A stretch of 64,000 nt of DNA from Triplophysa rosa (GCF_024868665.1 NC_079893.1:9653907-9717906); one strand, 5' to 3'. Counted from the first letter of the stretch, positions 1 through 15,300 are shown. Made by a program: numbers and translations. Notes: generated by a model from the sequence alone, not told the origin.

Positions 1-10
1 GGGCGTATAC

Positions 11-182
11 CTGTGTCCACTCATTGGTTTGTGGGTCGTAAGCCTCTACGGTGTTTAGGTAAACCTGGCCGTCATAGCCACCCACAGCATACAGACGGTC
101 TCCTAGAAGACACACTCCCACTGCATCTCTGCTGAGGCTCATGGGAGCTACCGCTGTCCACGTGTCTGTCTTTGGGTCGTAT
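11..182 (-). CDS. klhl5: klhl5 coding exon 10 (kelch repeats 5-6, penultimate)
   Basis: Encodes [20 protein letters not shown], then [20 protein letters not shown] and ends at TNEWTQ with a CAG/GTATAC donor. The terminal exon with the last propeller strand and stop codon lies outside the window. Confidence 0.95.
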
Positions 183-3100
183 CTGAAAAAGCAGATAAAC
201 ATGTTCATGAACTGCCATGCCTATTCACAATGAATTAAATTCATATGCAAATTTGACAGTGATGCGATATAATGGACACACATGTAGAACACATATTAAA
301 AATATATAGCACACACATAGATTGCACAGTTATGTGATATACTTATTCAAATTAATCCTGTCAAATCGATTAATCACAATTAATTGATTCCAAAATAAAT
401 GTTTGTGTTTATATAATATATGTGTAGGTGGTGTGTCTATTTATATGTATGTATAAATGCACACACATACATGTGTAACACATATTTACATAAATATATA
501 GAAATGTATTTTTAAATAAATAATACATATTGAAATATGAATATATATTTAACTCATAATTCTTTAATAAATGTACGTTTGTACAGTGTATCGCTGCTGT
601 CTTTCTGAATCCTTGTATCTCCATATTTCATTATTTAAATTTTTTGTCATAAATCATTGTTATTAATCACCCTTTATGTTTGTCGCTGGCTTTTGCAAAT
701 ATCCAACCAATAAAAAGTATCAACTTTGACAATACAGTATTTAATCATTTAAAAAGTCCAGTGTTTTTTACATTTTCTGAAAAACAGCAAAATTGGACAT
801 TCGAGGTTTCAGAAGAACAGCAACGATATGTAACTATACTAGATACTAGATAGATGTATATGACACATTTGAATAACTTGAAGTCCAATGTCACATATAT
901 TTGAAAAAATAGCGTTTTAAATATAGCAATTATTTTATAAATACAAGTACATTTATTCCTTACGGAATATTTTTAATATACAGATTTTATGGTGGCTACT
1001 CATTGCGAGGCATTGTGAGAAAATAGAGGTCAAGAAAATAACGCTTAAAGTTTAAAGGGTGTATGTTTGTAAAGTCAAAGAAAAAGACTGTACAGCTTAA
1101 GAGACGTGCAGGTAGAAAACATGCAAATGCATCTTTGTTCTGCGCAGTGTCAGGGCATCGACAGTGAAAACACTTGACTGACAAGACCAAACTGACTGGG
1201 AAACGCAGTCAGAGTGCAAAAGATGTTTAACAGATAGACAGACAGTAGGGCATCTCTTTTAAACAAAGATGCAACAGGAGCAGAGAGAGAGAGAGAAACA
1301 GCGTGAGCGACAGCTCTTGAAGATGAGTAAGAGTCAGTCACACAAAAGATCAAAACATTTTCAGCACATGCAGAGTTTCCAGTATATGACCAATAGTGAG
1401 ACTGACAAGAAGTGACATTTAGAGACTCACTACCCACTCTGGAAAAAATGGAGTCCCTGCGGGCTGACATTTCAAAGCAGCTCATAAAAACTAAATGTTG
1501 TGGACCACAGTGGTCCTCCTTTCAGTAAAAGCCTTTATCTAATTTATTTATATTGTGAGGTAAAAATGTGCTTGCTCACGTGGTCATTTATAAATCAAAT
1601 CGGGAAATCTCTTTAACAAAAACACCAGCTCTGGTGTATTGAGGGAATAATTAATTACCAATTAATTATATTATAATATAATTCTAATATATGAATATAA
1701 TATAACTTATTATATAATATTATATACATGTTTATATACAATTATACATTATATTATATTATAATTATATTAATTAAATTAATTTATGTTAATGCATGAA
1801 GTGGTTGGCTTCACCCACTATGAAGTAGCTACTGCCTGGATCAATAGACAATCACATGTGCATGCAAACTTATAAAATTCAACTTGATCAATTATTAGAA
1901 TGTGTCTAATTTTAAACCGGTCTGATCTGTATTCCTTATCTCTTTAAATCTCATCAAAACCACAACACAGGTAACATTACATTGTTATGATCTCAATTTG
2001 ATGTATTAATGACAGGATAATCTTGTTGGGTTCTTCATACCATCTGGATCTAATCCCATTTATTTACATAACGTGGCATTAAAATCTATTGCAGTTGACA
2101 GTTTTTATTCCATCGCAAGGGTGTACACTCAGCTCTATTCTCAACTTTTACAAAGGAAAAAAACTCTATTTCAAAGATTCTCTATAGGGACTCATCTCAA
2201 ACGAACACTTTGATGTAAATGCAATTGTTCTGGGATTCCTGTATTGTCTGTTTAATGTTCTCCTTCAGTTTTGAGACCAAACCAAACCAAAACAATGATT
2301 TTATTTTAGCAATATATCCTGGTATTCAAAACTAGCATGAGATGAGAACTTTCCTTGCCGTTCTTCATAAATGTTAAACAGCAATATTCTCTGGAACCAC
2401 TTTCCACTTTATGTTGTGCTACAACAAACCGACTTCCTATTTAATATCCTCTCTCTTCACAAGGGAGGAATTACTTTATATAGTCGTACATTATTTAGAG
2501 ACTGAACAAAGTCATGGCTTAAGATGCACATATACCACATTACATAATTATTCTATTTGACCAAATGATCGGTAAAATATGATTCATTTTCTGTTCAAAG
2601 CGAACAAAAACAATAAATGACATATGAGAACTATTAAGCATTACTCCATTTAGCCCCCATTCTTTAAAGTGATAGTTCACCCAAAGATTAAAATTCTGTC
2701 ATCATTTACTCGCCCTCTTGTCATTTCAAACTTGTATGTTTGTGAAAAAAGATATTTTGAAGAATGTTGTTAACGGGCCCCCATTCACTTGCATTGGTTT
2801 TGTGTCCATACAAAAGAAGTGAATGGGGATCATGGGCCAGTGCTGTTCGGTTACCAACTTTCTTCAAAATATATTCTTTTGTCTTCTGCGGAAGAAAGAA
2901 AGTCATAAAAAGGGTGATTTCTGGGTGAACTATCACTTTAAATCAATAGTTCACGTTGTTAGTAAAGGCTTTTATACCAACAAACAGTCGCAGTATAATA
3001 CAATTACATGCATGCATTTTTTTCAGACTCTCAGAGCTAAACTAGACGCAACAATCGATTAAAGCCTCTTCCACAAATCTCAGTTGTTGTGCCAAGACTG

Positions 3101-6100
3101 TGACAAGCTATAAGTGATAGTGCAGCCCCTCAGTTTCTATTTTAGCAGCGTCATGCTGGGTAGCCCAGGCCAAAAGCGAAATCTCATTGGTCCATAATCC
3201 CGTACTATATATAAAGTGTTGCTTTCAGTGAAAACTAGTGCAATTAAACAAACAATTTTGTGCTTTAAGAATCCTATGTGAACATCCACATTTTCCTATA
3301 TCAAAATATTAAATTCAATTAGATTTTGCATTTTATTTCTTTTTCATCCCCATTGAAGTGATTCATCTCAATCATAACAGCAGAACCCTGTTACTCACTG
3401 CGGTCTTATTTTGGCACTTACCTTTCGACGCAGTCTGACAGTCGAGATGCTAAACTTGAAGCTGGGGCGTCATGGCCACCGATGGCATACAGGAAGCCAT
3501 TCCATGTTGCTACTCCAACACCACCTCTGCGTTTGGACATGGGCGCACAGCTGCTCCATTTATTGGTGTGGGGATCGAAACACTCTACTGACTTCAGACA
3601 TGAGCTTCCGTCCCTGCCGCCTACTGCATACAGTCTTAAAGAGCCAGACACAGTTGAGAAGTTTAGACAACTGGCAGTTTAAAAGCAAAACTGGAGTAGT
3701 GTTTTTAATTAGAAAACAGATTACAGCTTACTTGCTGTTTAAAACCGCAACTCCCACAGTGCTCCGGGGCGTTGCCATGGAAGCAACAAAACTCCACTGG
3801 CGAGCTTGAGGGTCCCATCGCTCTACGGTGCTCAGGTAACTCCAACCATCATGACCTCCCACTGCGTACATAGGGCCTTCTAACACTGCGACGCCTAAAC
3901 ACACACACACATACACAGTCACAGCACGCCAGCAAGATTTACAAAGGCTATATAGACACATTAAACGGTAATATGTTTGAGAAAAATGACAGAAAACACA
4001 TCTGTGATGAAGAAATGACAGCAGCTGTACAATGCTTTGTGTATTTTAAGTGTCCCAATCACTACTGTCAACATTATCTTTAACGTGAATGACCATGAAA
4101 AGTCTTATAAAGACACTAAAGGTCAAAAGTCAGCAAGGGTTCCTTCTCACCAAGACCGTGTCTGTGAGTGGACATGGGTGGCATGACGCTCCAGCTCTTG
4201 CTGCGGGGGTTGTAACACTCCACCGTGTTGAGGGTCTTCAGGCCATCTCGTCCCCCCACCACATACAAGCGGTCGTCCAGAACCGCGACGCCGAATTGTA
4301 GCCGCCTCCCGCTCATGACGGCAACCTGCCACCACGTGTCCCTCCGTAAACAGTACTGCTCAATACTGGTGGCTCCTTTAAAATAATGACAATGCCAGAA
4401 ACACGTTTAAACTGAGATTTCATTTAACAGCGGTAATTAATACGGTTTAGACTATTTATACTGACTATTAAATATGAAGTCACATTTTTCATCCTTTTTC
4501 ACTGAAAAAAATAATTGGCTAATAGACTATGCTTTTGAGTTGTGTGGAAAAAGACAGATGTCAGTGGATCTGATGGTCTCGTCTCTAAAAAGGAAATATA
4601 TTACAGTTTTTCTCGATTGCTTAAAACACATTTCTTGACATTATGGCTCCTTTTCTTGAAACTCTAAACACAAATCCATAACTTCTCACCCAATTCCCTC
4701 AACATCATATTTTCGGGTCAAAATGAAGCTCTCCACTCAAAACCATTCAAAATTGCCATTCAAACCCCAAACATGACACAAATGCCCTCAGGAACACTCA
4801 CAGTAAAACATAGTCTTAGACACCGGTGAGATCAATTCAAAACACTGTTACTAAAACCTCTTATTGGGATTCAAGAATATAGTAATTTGACAGCTCAGTG
4901 TCTATTACAATATACAAACTAAATGAGTGCAGAAAGAGCAAAATTCAACAATGAGCTTTAGGAAAAAATAAAAAATTACACTACTGTTACTGTCACTACT
5001 GTTACTGTATCTTAGATGAAAGTGGATGAAGTAGACAAGACAAATTCAAAAACCAAAAAACTATATAAACTGGGTATGCAACACAATACAGAATACAATT
5101 GCATAAATATGAAGAGTTTGGTTCCAAAATGAGATCATTCCGATTAAAAAAAAATCTAAAATCATGTTTTTTATTACGTTATCATGTTTCATTGTGTTAG
5201 TTAGATGTTTTTTTGTTGTTATTACGGCTTAAATCAAAACAAACCAACTGCAGATTGTTTGATATTGAATGTTTACTGAGGGATAAATGTGTGCTATTTG
5301 AGTTTACATCTTGACACTTCAGTTCATTATATTATGTGTTTGTGTTTTCTGAATGAAAACATGGTTAAACCTTTGCAAAATGAGGACGTTTTTGTGTGGG
5401 GTTTGTACAAGTTGATGTATTGTTCTGAGAATGTGTTTATACAGTAGTTGTGAGAAAATGGTGAATTGTTCCATGAATTGAGTGTTAGCAATCGAGAAAA
5501 AATGTAAGTAGAGAAGCACCGATACTAAATTTCTCCATTGATACTGATAGCCGATTATTCAGCATGATATCTGCCGATGCTGAACTTTCTAAATGTTATT
5601 CATTCATATAATGATTATTAATGTTAAACATCAAACTGGTTTTCTAACATTTTCTAGAGCACAAATTCATTGCATTATCCAGTAATCTTTTGATCGACAG
5701 GATAAATCCCCCCAAATCATCGGCTGTTTTAAAACTATAGAGTGAAAAATTGCTTTTATCGACCGATACAGATTATTGGCTGATATATCGGTGCATCTGT
5801 AATATTAAGCCATAGCAGTCCCAAACAAGCGAAGCAAAAAGTGCGGACAATTTATAATATACTAATATACTCAACTAGAGCCATTTTTCACAAGTCATTA
5901 TTATTTTTATTTTACGTACACACTGAAATTGTCCCACTCCTTCTCTCGGAAATATCTGTATTATCAGATGGATATCTTTCATTAAAGCTTTTGCAATATG
6001 TCCTGATGCTTCACTTCATTCTTTGTATAAACAGACCTTGTGTAATAATAATTCATTTAGCTTTTTTGTTTAGTTCTTGATGTTAAGAAGCTGTAAATAT

Positions 6101-9100
6101 TAAACACTGCACAAACTTTTGTACGATAGATGCTTTAAGTGGAAAAAGTACTTTTATGCAGTTTTGCTTCTCCTGTGACTTTGCCTAGTTTTAGAGATGT
6201 TTCAATATTTTTGATAGAAATTAGGTCAAAGATAGAGGATTGTTTTGCTGTAATGGCACAAAGCAGTTACACAGTTTTTAATGAGACATACCAAATCTCA
6301 TCCAGTTACTAAAAGCTAAAATAAGAAAGAAAGGGAAGCACAAAGCTTCAAGAATTCAAACTTGTGGAAGCCAGCTATCTGTGTTCTCTTTTTTGCTTTG
6401 TCTAGACAAGCAAAAAACTAGTTTTGCCTTCTAAAAATGTCATCGCTCACACTAAAAGAAGTTTTTCAGTAAGGAAGTTAAACTCGCTCCTCACAAAACA
6501 TGCTTCTGGTTCTTATATCAATTGCGTCTGAGCCAAGAAACCACCCACAAACCAATGCCTACATGATTCACCTTTAACGCAATGCAGTTCACAACCAGCC
6601 TCATTTAACAGAAGACATACTTCAGCCACTCCTGCCCCAACCTCACCAGTTTTATATCTCACTCTGCAAATCTCCATGTCGATAAATCAGAATCTTTTAC
6701 AAATTTAAACACAAATTGCTGTCAGGGCTTTACACAAGCTGGCAACGCAGTATCCAAAAATATATCTAAAGATTAATTCAGGGAAAAATGGAAATGTTCA
6801 TTCTCAGCAGTCCACTGCACTAATGAAAGGAGACTGACAGAGACAGGGAGAAAAGAGAAGAGGGGGGCTCGAAGGTACCTTGTTATCAGATCACATCTGA
6901 CATTCAAAATAAAAGGCAGATAAAACTAAAGTAACATCACCAAAAGATATTCAGAAATACCTTTCGTGGCATCCATGCCACCCACAGCGAATAGCGCCCC
7001 TACGGTGGCCTTGCGTGGGCGTGTCCTTGGGCTCTGAAGGAGGGGCCGTCTCTCTGGCAGCAAATGATACTTCATGGCCTCCATTACCAGCCGCTGACAC
7101 TCCACGCAGTCCCTCAGCAATGGGTTCGCCTCCATATCTGCTAAAAACTGCATGAACGAAAAAGACCAGCATTATGTCAGTTCTCGATTGTGTGACGAAC
7201 ACTAGAACTTCAGTCTAATGAAACTGTAGTTGAGGACTTTGGAATAAAAAAGACTCGGGTAACACCATAACCAGCCGTCAAGCATGGTGGTAGCAACATC
7301 ATACCCTGCGGTTGGTTTTCAGAAGGAGCTGGACAGCTTCTTGGCATCAAGAACATTGTGGAAAGAGCCAAATACATGCAAATACAGTCTCAGTCGGTCA
7401 GAGATCTGCATGTAGGGCAAGATTAATTTTCCAGCGGGACAATGTTCCAAAACGCAAAGCAAAAACCATGAAGGAATGGTTTGAAACAATGAGATTTCTG
7501 CAATGGCTCAGCCAGAGCCCAGAATTTAATCTAAATCAAAATCGGTGGATGATCTGAAGCTTGCAGTCCAGGAATACTCAATATGGATAAAATCTAAATG
7601 AGGAAAGCTTATAGAGGAGCTTCAACAAGGTTACTCAATAAGACAAGAAAATATTTTGCCTACATAATACAATTATTGATATTATTGAGTTTATTGTATT
7701 ATCTCTGCACAAAAACATTGTGAAACCATTGTATGTTATGGTATCAGATGGTAATACCATTAAATGACCTCTAAGTCTCTTTGTTTTAATATCTTTCCTA
7801 ACGTAAAATTGTATATCTATATTAATATAGATCTTTATTAATAATTTTATTTTTGTAGTAAGGGAACTATTCGAATATTCAAAAGAAAAGAAAAAATTGT
7901 AAATAATGAAGGCACTAACGATGTGGCAGCGCTCCTCAATTTCTCATCATTTATTGATTTATTGAATTCTTAATGTGTCCACTTCAACAACAAAAAAACG
8001 AAGAAACTCTTCCAAATTAAGTTCCGGCCATACCTGAAAACAGATTTTCAATTACCTTACTCTTTTTTTGACGGGACATCTTTTTTTTTAAGATTTGTTT
8101 ATGGCGGGATTTTTTTGCCTTTAATTGTACAGCTATTGCTTTAGAGAGGACAGGAAGTGAAGTGGGAGAGAGAAGGGGGTGGGTTCGGGAAAGGACCGCG
8201 AGACGGGAATCTAACCCGGGTCGCTCGATGCGCAACCGCGCCACATGTCGGAGCACTGCCCACTAGGCTATCGGCTCCAACGACGGGACATCTTTAAACT
8301 TCATAGTCTCAAAAATCTACAGAATATGGCGGGCTCCAAACAAAACCCTTCACTTGGACCACTTAAAGATACGCTTTGATAACCAGACAGTGCTGAATCC
8401 ATCTCAGCTTCTCAGCACCTCAGGAGAGGACTCGGGGGACTAAAACAAGCTTCTGGTGAAACATCTAACAAAAGGTCCTACCTCCATTCCTTTTTTAAAG
8501 GAGGGATTCCCAGCGAGGGCGTGCAAGTGTCTCTCTAGACCTCTAAACAGAATGCAGAGATTCTTATATAGGTTACAACTCCTGAGTAAAAGCTTTAAAG
8601 AACCTGGAACAACCACACACACACACACACACAACCTATTTCCTTCTGCAAGCGCAGCTCCAAATCATTACCGCCTCATACATAAACATTACATGGGACA
8701 TTCCTTATTCTTCCTCTTTCCTTCTGTCTTTTCCCATAATCTTTTTCAAATGACACCTCTCGTGGCTGTTAAGTTAACAAGTCTTCGCTCTGTAAATTCA
8801 TCCTCTCATCTGCCCTGTTTATGTTCTCTATCGGTAAATGGAGAGGATTTTAATTAGACAGGTGCTGTGTGACAGTTTAATGAATTCTACAGCACAGATA
8901 TAGCCCCATAGAGATGCTCTTTAGTAGGAGTCCACGGTACGATCAAAACCTTTGATTGACGCAAGACAAAAGATTATTCGTAAAAATCAAAATCAACTGC
9001 GTCATGTTATAAAATGGATATGGGCAATTCCATACAAATGTCAACTTTAAAATAAAAAAATTAAGGCTTTCAACCATACCGATAGGTCAGATGTCAATAT

Positions 9101-9307
9101 TTGGTCATTTAAATACCCATGCGAAGTCTCTAATTTTTCTATAAATGTGCCAAAATCTTAATCTGTAAAACCACACACACCAACTAAATGCCAAGCATTT
9201 CCATGCAAAAACATGCATATCCATGCACGTGGATGCCCACACAACAATGCATCTATCAGGATGATACATTTTCCATCAGCGTTTGCAGTGCTTCTTATGA
9301 TATGAAA

Positions 9308-9352
<45 letters not shown>

Positions 9353-12300
9353 TGCGTGTGTGTGTGTGCCTGTGCGTGTGTGCCTGTGCATGTGTGCGTG
9401 TGTGTGTGTGTGTGCCTGTGCGTGTGTGCCTGTGCATGTGTGCGTGTGTGTGTATGCGCGTGTGTGTGTGTGAGTGTGGTAGTAGTACCATCTTACTGAA
9501 TCCATAATGGCATCCATCACAGCACTCGGGAAAGAGTTAGAGCTCCAATATTCCCCCACACATACAACACCACCTCCTCACTCCCCATCTATCACCCATA
9601 CCTTCTCCACCACTCCTTTTCTTTTTCTCTTCTTGCTAAAAACAAAAGCTAATCGTTTCCTTTTCTCACTAAAGAGCCCATGTCACATGCAGAGAACAAG
9701 CGCATCTGTCATAAACTCCAATCGATCATCTCCACTCAACGTGAATACTGAGGAAACACGCTGGAAAGATATTACTGTTCCGGAGTTGAGCCGGCCGGAC
9801 CGCAAGCTTTTTTTCCCTCAGCGGAGAGAGTGCCGAAAAACCGATTTACATTTAGATGGAATTTAACAAACTCAGCAAGCCGGCCATGAGAGAACGTTCA
9901 TCTGGAATTATTTGAATATTTTCTCTCTTCTTTCACCTTAGCGAGAAAGAGACAGAAAGGAAGAGAGTGGCAGTTCAGAAGAATTTATCATGCGTTAAAA
10001 TGAAAATGCACAAAGCGAAAAGACTGTTCAGAAGGGGAGGATTCTCAACTGAACTGCAGGTCGGTGAAAATATCCATTTCAGGACAATAATATCAAACTC
10101 AGATTTTTAACAAGGACTTGTGATAACAACAAAGGCATAACAGATAGATGTGGTCTGTGGCAGGTGCTTTTGTTTTTTTTTAGATGTACAAGCCAAGAAA
10201 AAATTCCAGTGGAGTGTATGTGTGGGAGAGAGAGAGACGTTAAGAATGTGATAAGAAAAGACGAGACACAACAACATCTTATCACACTCTCCAGGTTCCA
10301 AACACATCCCATCACTGAAAACACAACCACACAGCCTTGCAGAACAGCGCTGACCTTCACACAAACATGTTGTATGGGGACTTTCCATAAGCATAATGAT
10401 TTTAAAACTGTACTGTATATTCTATCCGTATACCCTCACCCTACCGCTCTCACACAAACCTTTGAATTTTTACACGTTCAAATAAACATCATTTAGTTTG
10501 ATGTATAAGCTGTGTTCCTCCAGAAGACCAAAAAAATGCCCCCACAAAATAATGGAATCATTTGTTGGTCACCACACTATAGGGTTTACCAGAAAGTCCC
10601 ATGCATCCTCTGTATATGTACAGTATGTGCATGCATTTCAATGCATCAGAACACAAATTCTATTGTCATAGCCAAGCCATAGCTTGAAGAGAACCATGCT
10701 GTGCAAATTGGTTACAATTAGTTACAATCTGTTGACACGTTTATATCCCGACATCTCAAAAAAAGTTCATTGGTTCTATTGGAACATATATATTAAGATT
10801 CATTTCAACCCTATCTTTCTTGAGTAATGAGGTTTTTTATCACCAGTAACGCAAAAGCACATGTTAAAAAACCCATGAAATGACTTAAAATGGATTTAGA
10901 ATTAAAACAGGATGTTGCGTAGGAACATACAACATATAAAAGGTCTTGCTCTTTTTTTAAACATGAAAGTTATGTTGTGGAAGGGATAATCTGTTTACAT
11001 ATAGAGCTATGTATATATTGTCCTCTTTAGTGTGTCAGGAAATATCAATTTTAGAATTATAAGTCATCAACTATTCTTTAGCGAAAAGAAGAACAAGAAG
11101 TCTTGCAACAGACTGAGTCCTGATCTTATCACCATTGAGTTATTACATGAAAGATGGAAGCAACATCTTCTAAATTTATAGAAGAACTGCAAAAAGCTCT
11201 CCAAAATGTACATTATTCCTTTCCTGAGTGATTTTATAATATATAAAACTATTTTATAAAACTTAGCACAAATTATATATTTCTGGTTGAAGTAAGTAAA
11301 TTAATTTATATTCTATTTTTGATCCATACAAAAAGATAAAGATTCAATCAAAACAAAAATTCTTATTTAAGAAATAATATTTAAAATGATCTTTTTTCTC
11401 AAATCAAATAGATATAGATTTAATCAAACAATTGTTTCTCATTTAAGAAATACTTATTCGAAATGATTTGCTTTATCCAATCAAATCGATATAGATCTAA
11501 ATAAACAATTATTTATCATGTTAATAGAAATAATTTGTTTTAATCAAAAAGATATGGATCTAATAAAACATGATTGCATTAAGGAACATTAATATTTAAT
11601 CCTATCTAAAATCTAATAAAAAAGACACCAATAATTTTCATTACATCAATATTTATTAACTTATACACTACTTCCATACATCCACAATTTCAGTACTCAA
11701 GTATAAGATTTTTAACATCTAAGAGCTTGCAAACATTGACTTTAGAAAACAACAGCCTTTATTGTCCCTCAAGTATGATGCCAATGTCTTTGGGTACAGC
11801 TTGTGCATCTCTGACAAAGATTGCCATGGTTTCCTGCTGAAGAATTTGTTCAGCCTCTTCCTTCTCCGACACCTGGAAAAAAAATTGAAAGGAGAAAAAA
11901 ATCAAGAATCTCTCACACACAAGGCCTATACAAGCCTGCCAAATCACAGATGCAGATTCGCACGGGACAAATGTTAATATTATCACAGGACCTCGGTGTT
12001 CCGCGAAATATGATAACTTTTGCAGGGGTATTTTTATTTTACAAATGACAGACATGGCCGATTTGCATGGGATTAAGATCACAGACAACCCATGCAATTA
12101 TTACAAATTTGTCATTACAAATGACAGGTCCCCAGGTACGTTAACGTTAAAGGACTCATCGGATGAGTACTTTCAACAAGTTGGTATGATTTATTAGGGT
12201 CTTCATGAAATGTCTGGAACATATTTAGCTTAAAAACACTCAATGGCTGTGTGAACAAAACCCTTATTGCCTCGTCAAAAACAGCTATGCTCACAGCAAC

Positions 12301-15300
12301 CCGTTTTGGTGCATGTCCCTTTAAATGATAATGAGTTACAGCGCACCCCACCCCCTTCCGTCCGGCGTGTCAACACAACATACGCGTAGTACTGCCATTC
12401 ATTTTAAACGTCTCAAATCATTCGTCCTGAGACTACAAAATCTGTCACAGCAAACAGCGCATCCTAATGCGCTCACGTTGTGAGTGTATGCTTGCCTAAA
12501 ATCCATGGAATGCGCACCTGCAGATCTCAGCAGAATTACGTGGATTTTAGCGCTTGTCATTGACAAGTTATACACACACAACGTGAGAGCATAACTAGTA
12601 TGCTGTGACAGATTTTTCAGCCTATAAGGACGAATGATTTGAGACATTTAAAACGAAACTAACCGCAGTGTTCGCCCCTGTTCATTATCAAAACAAACAG
12701 CTTGTCGCAGCTAAACATATTAACGCACATAATGTATTAACAGCTAAACTCCAAGTGCCCATTTGCCAAATAACAAAAATATAGAGTAAGTTTAACACTG
12801 GCTTTGAATGTTCTATTTAGCCTGTGACTGACTTAGCTCCCTTCGCTATCATATGCTAACGTTATCCTCCTATATATACGGTACATTTACGTCAATTCAG
12901 ACTGTTGATAAATATTACTTACATTTACTACATTACATTTTGCATGTTTTCCACAAACTTTAGCCATGGCGTCACGTACACAGCGCCGTGGGTGGAATTG
13001 TGTAGATTAAGGGGCGGTAACATTATAATAAGAGCCTCCCTCTACGTCACAACAGGCGCGAAATCTGAACGGCTCGATTTCTCACATGCTTGCAGGGAAA
13101 GGCAAACCAAAACAAACTTACGGTGTTCTTGTTTTTCACGTTTTCTGAGTTGGTAGATGCATCGGGGAACCGATTATAGCACTTAAACGTGGAAAAAGTC
13201 AGATTTTCATCCGATGAGCCCTTTAATACTAATTATGTGGGTTTATGATGGGAGAATTCGTGAGTTTCAGTCAGAGAGCGCGTGTACTGAACAAAACCCT
13301 TCGTTTCAGCAATAACGTTAACTAAGCTGAAGTTGAAATTATAACAGATAACGTTACTTACAAATAACACGGTAATAAAAGAGTGACAGGAACATCAAAT
13401 TATTACTCTGTTTTGCCTCACCTAAGGTTGAGTAATGAACGGGAGCAGGAATGAGATCTCCCACACATTTTTATTTCAGTCTATGACTGAATGACCCTTA
13501 AGTACAAAACGTTTACATTAACAGACAACGTTAAAACGAATTCATATTTATTATCAACTGATTTCGTAAGTAGTTTACTTACCTTCAAAAACGTGTTCAT
13601 GAGTGACTGGTGCGTCTATGTTGATCCACGGACCGTTAACTTGAAGACGGTGGTCTGGTGCTGACTGGACGATGTTTGTGTTTAATGCGCATGCCCTGGC
13701 CTGTGTGTATAACCTATAAATTGTACATTCGTCAAAACTAAAATTTCTTAGTTGAACTGTTAATTAAAAATATTTATATTTAACAATGTTTTAAACAAAA
13801 AAAAATTACTTTAAAAATTAAACTAATAATTATAAGCTGAACAGAAAGACAAATTATTAATTGGATGAACCTTTTTTCAGTGCAGGAGCAATATTTTCAT
13901 GACCAGAGATAGCTGCGCGGGTGCGGTATGGAGATGGCCACAGAGTGGGCTGACTCGGTTAAAAAAAATCTTTGGAAAACTCAAAGGCTGTTCGGCAGTC
14001 TCAACGACGAGTGACAGACTTACAGTACTGTCCGATCACTGAATTAAGTGATGAACTGATACAAGACTAATGCAGATCAATGACGTTCTGATACTGATTC
14101 ATTGCCAGGCCGATCTCGCTGTGTAATCAGGTAAGAGCACAGCTGAATAAAAGGCATAATATACTAACAGAGTGATGGATGGGTGAACAGATGGATGCCC
14201 GACTGACCTGTGGTTTAAGCAGGGGAAGGCGGATATAAGCGAGGAGAGCGGGCAGCTGTGATTGACGGGTGGGCGCGTCATGATGGACCCAGCTGAGCAG
14301 TGCCGCTACCACGGTTTCCTCATCTGGAACGTTCATGTCATCGGAGGCTAACAACTTTTCCACCTCACTCGCGGGCAGGAGGAGAAACTCCTGATGTCTC
14401 ATGACCTCTATAAAGTGCTCCTATAGAGAAAGAGAGATAGTGGTTAGTAGAAAACAGGATGTGGTTGTAACAAACAGTGAGTGTAAAGCATCAGATTGTG
14501 TGTGTGGTGTAAAGTTTTGACTAATGGTGGCCTTTCAACCGTATGGTATAATGCTAATGTAACATAATGTACTTTATACACAAGCATGTACTGAACAACA
14601 AAATACACAAAATGGGGAACTCATTTAAATCAGTATAGCATTGATTCGATTGGTTGTACTTTACCAGACACAATAGATATTAACAAGATACGACACTGGA
14701 ATTACTATGAATGGGGAGGGAATGCAATGGTCAATATGGTCGCTCTAGAGAAGCAAAGTCCCGCCCTTCCAGTAAAAACAGCCAATCATCAAACGATAAA
14801 GACTGACGAACCTCTGGGGCAGAGCTCTACACAATCTCATGTATGCGCAGTACCCAAAGCTACCTCAAAAAAGGTGCTTTTACCGCAATTTAAGCTTAGA
14901 AAACAAAAGCTATGGTACAGTTCATGACAGGTTTCATTATTTTCAGGCAAATCCAAAATATGCTGTTTAATTGTGGTTTTTGCCAGCAGTTTCAGAAATA
15001 TCTGCCTTTCCCCATTCAAGCAGATAGGACTGTGGTCTTGCTATGACTGAAATTCTGCCCGGAGGCGTTGCAAACATGGCCGCAGAGTGGAACGACTTCC
15101 GTAATCTGACTGACTTTACTTAAGAACTGACCTAAAAATGGCCTACATTTAGTTGGTCTCTGCTTATCAAAGTGCTTAGAAAGTATTTTAAGCTAGACAA
15201 AATGACACCTCAGCTTTAAATTCGGCATTAAATGGAAGTTGTGATGTTTTCTTGTGAATTGTGAGGTATATCCGTGTAACTGCTTATAGAATGAGAAAAA

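Larger units (their letters stand above)
183..3421. other. klhl5 intron 9 (AT-rich, repeat-bearing)
   Basis: No exon is visible. It holds AT-rich DNA, a one-ended copy of a cyprinid MITE at about 350-600 (related to the 58.6-kb element), strongly AT-biased sequence near 1650-1790, and a full-length MITE at 2663-2943. Short ORFs here look random. Confidence 0.6.

Noticed and set aside
9158..9559. Long Thr/His and Cys/Val ORFs on both strands
   Set aside because: They are translations of the TG/CA microsatellite with no start context or conserved content.
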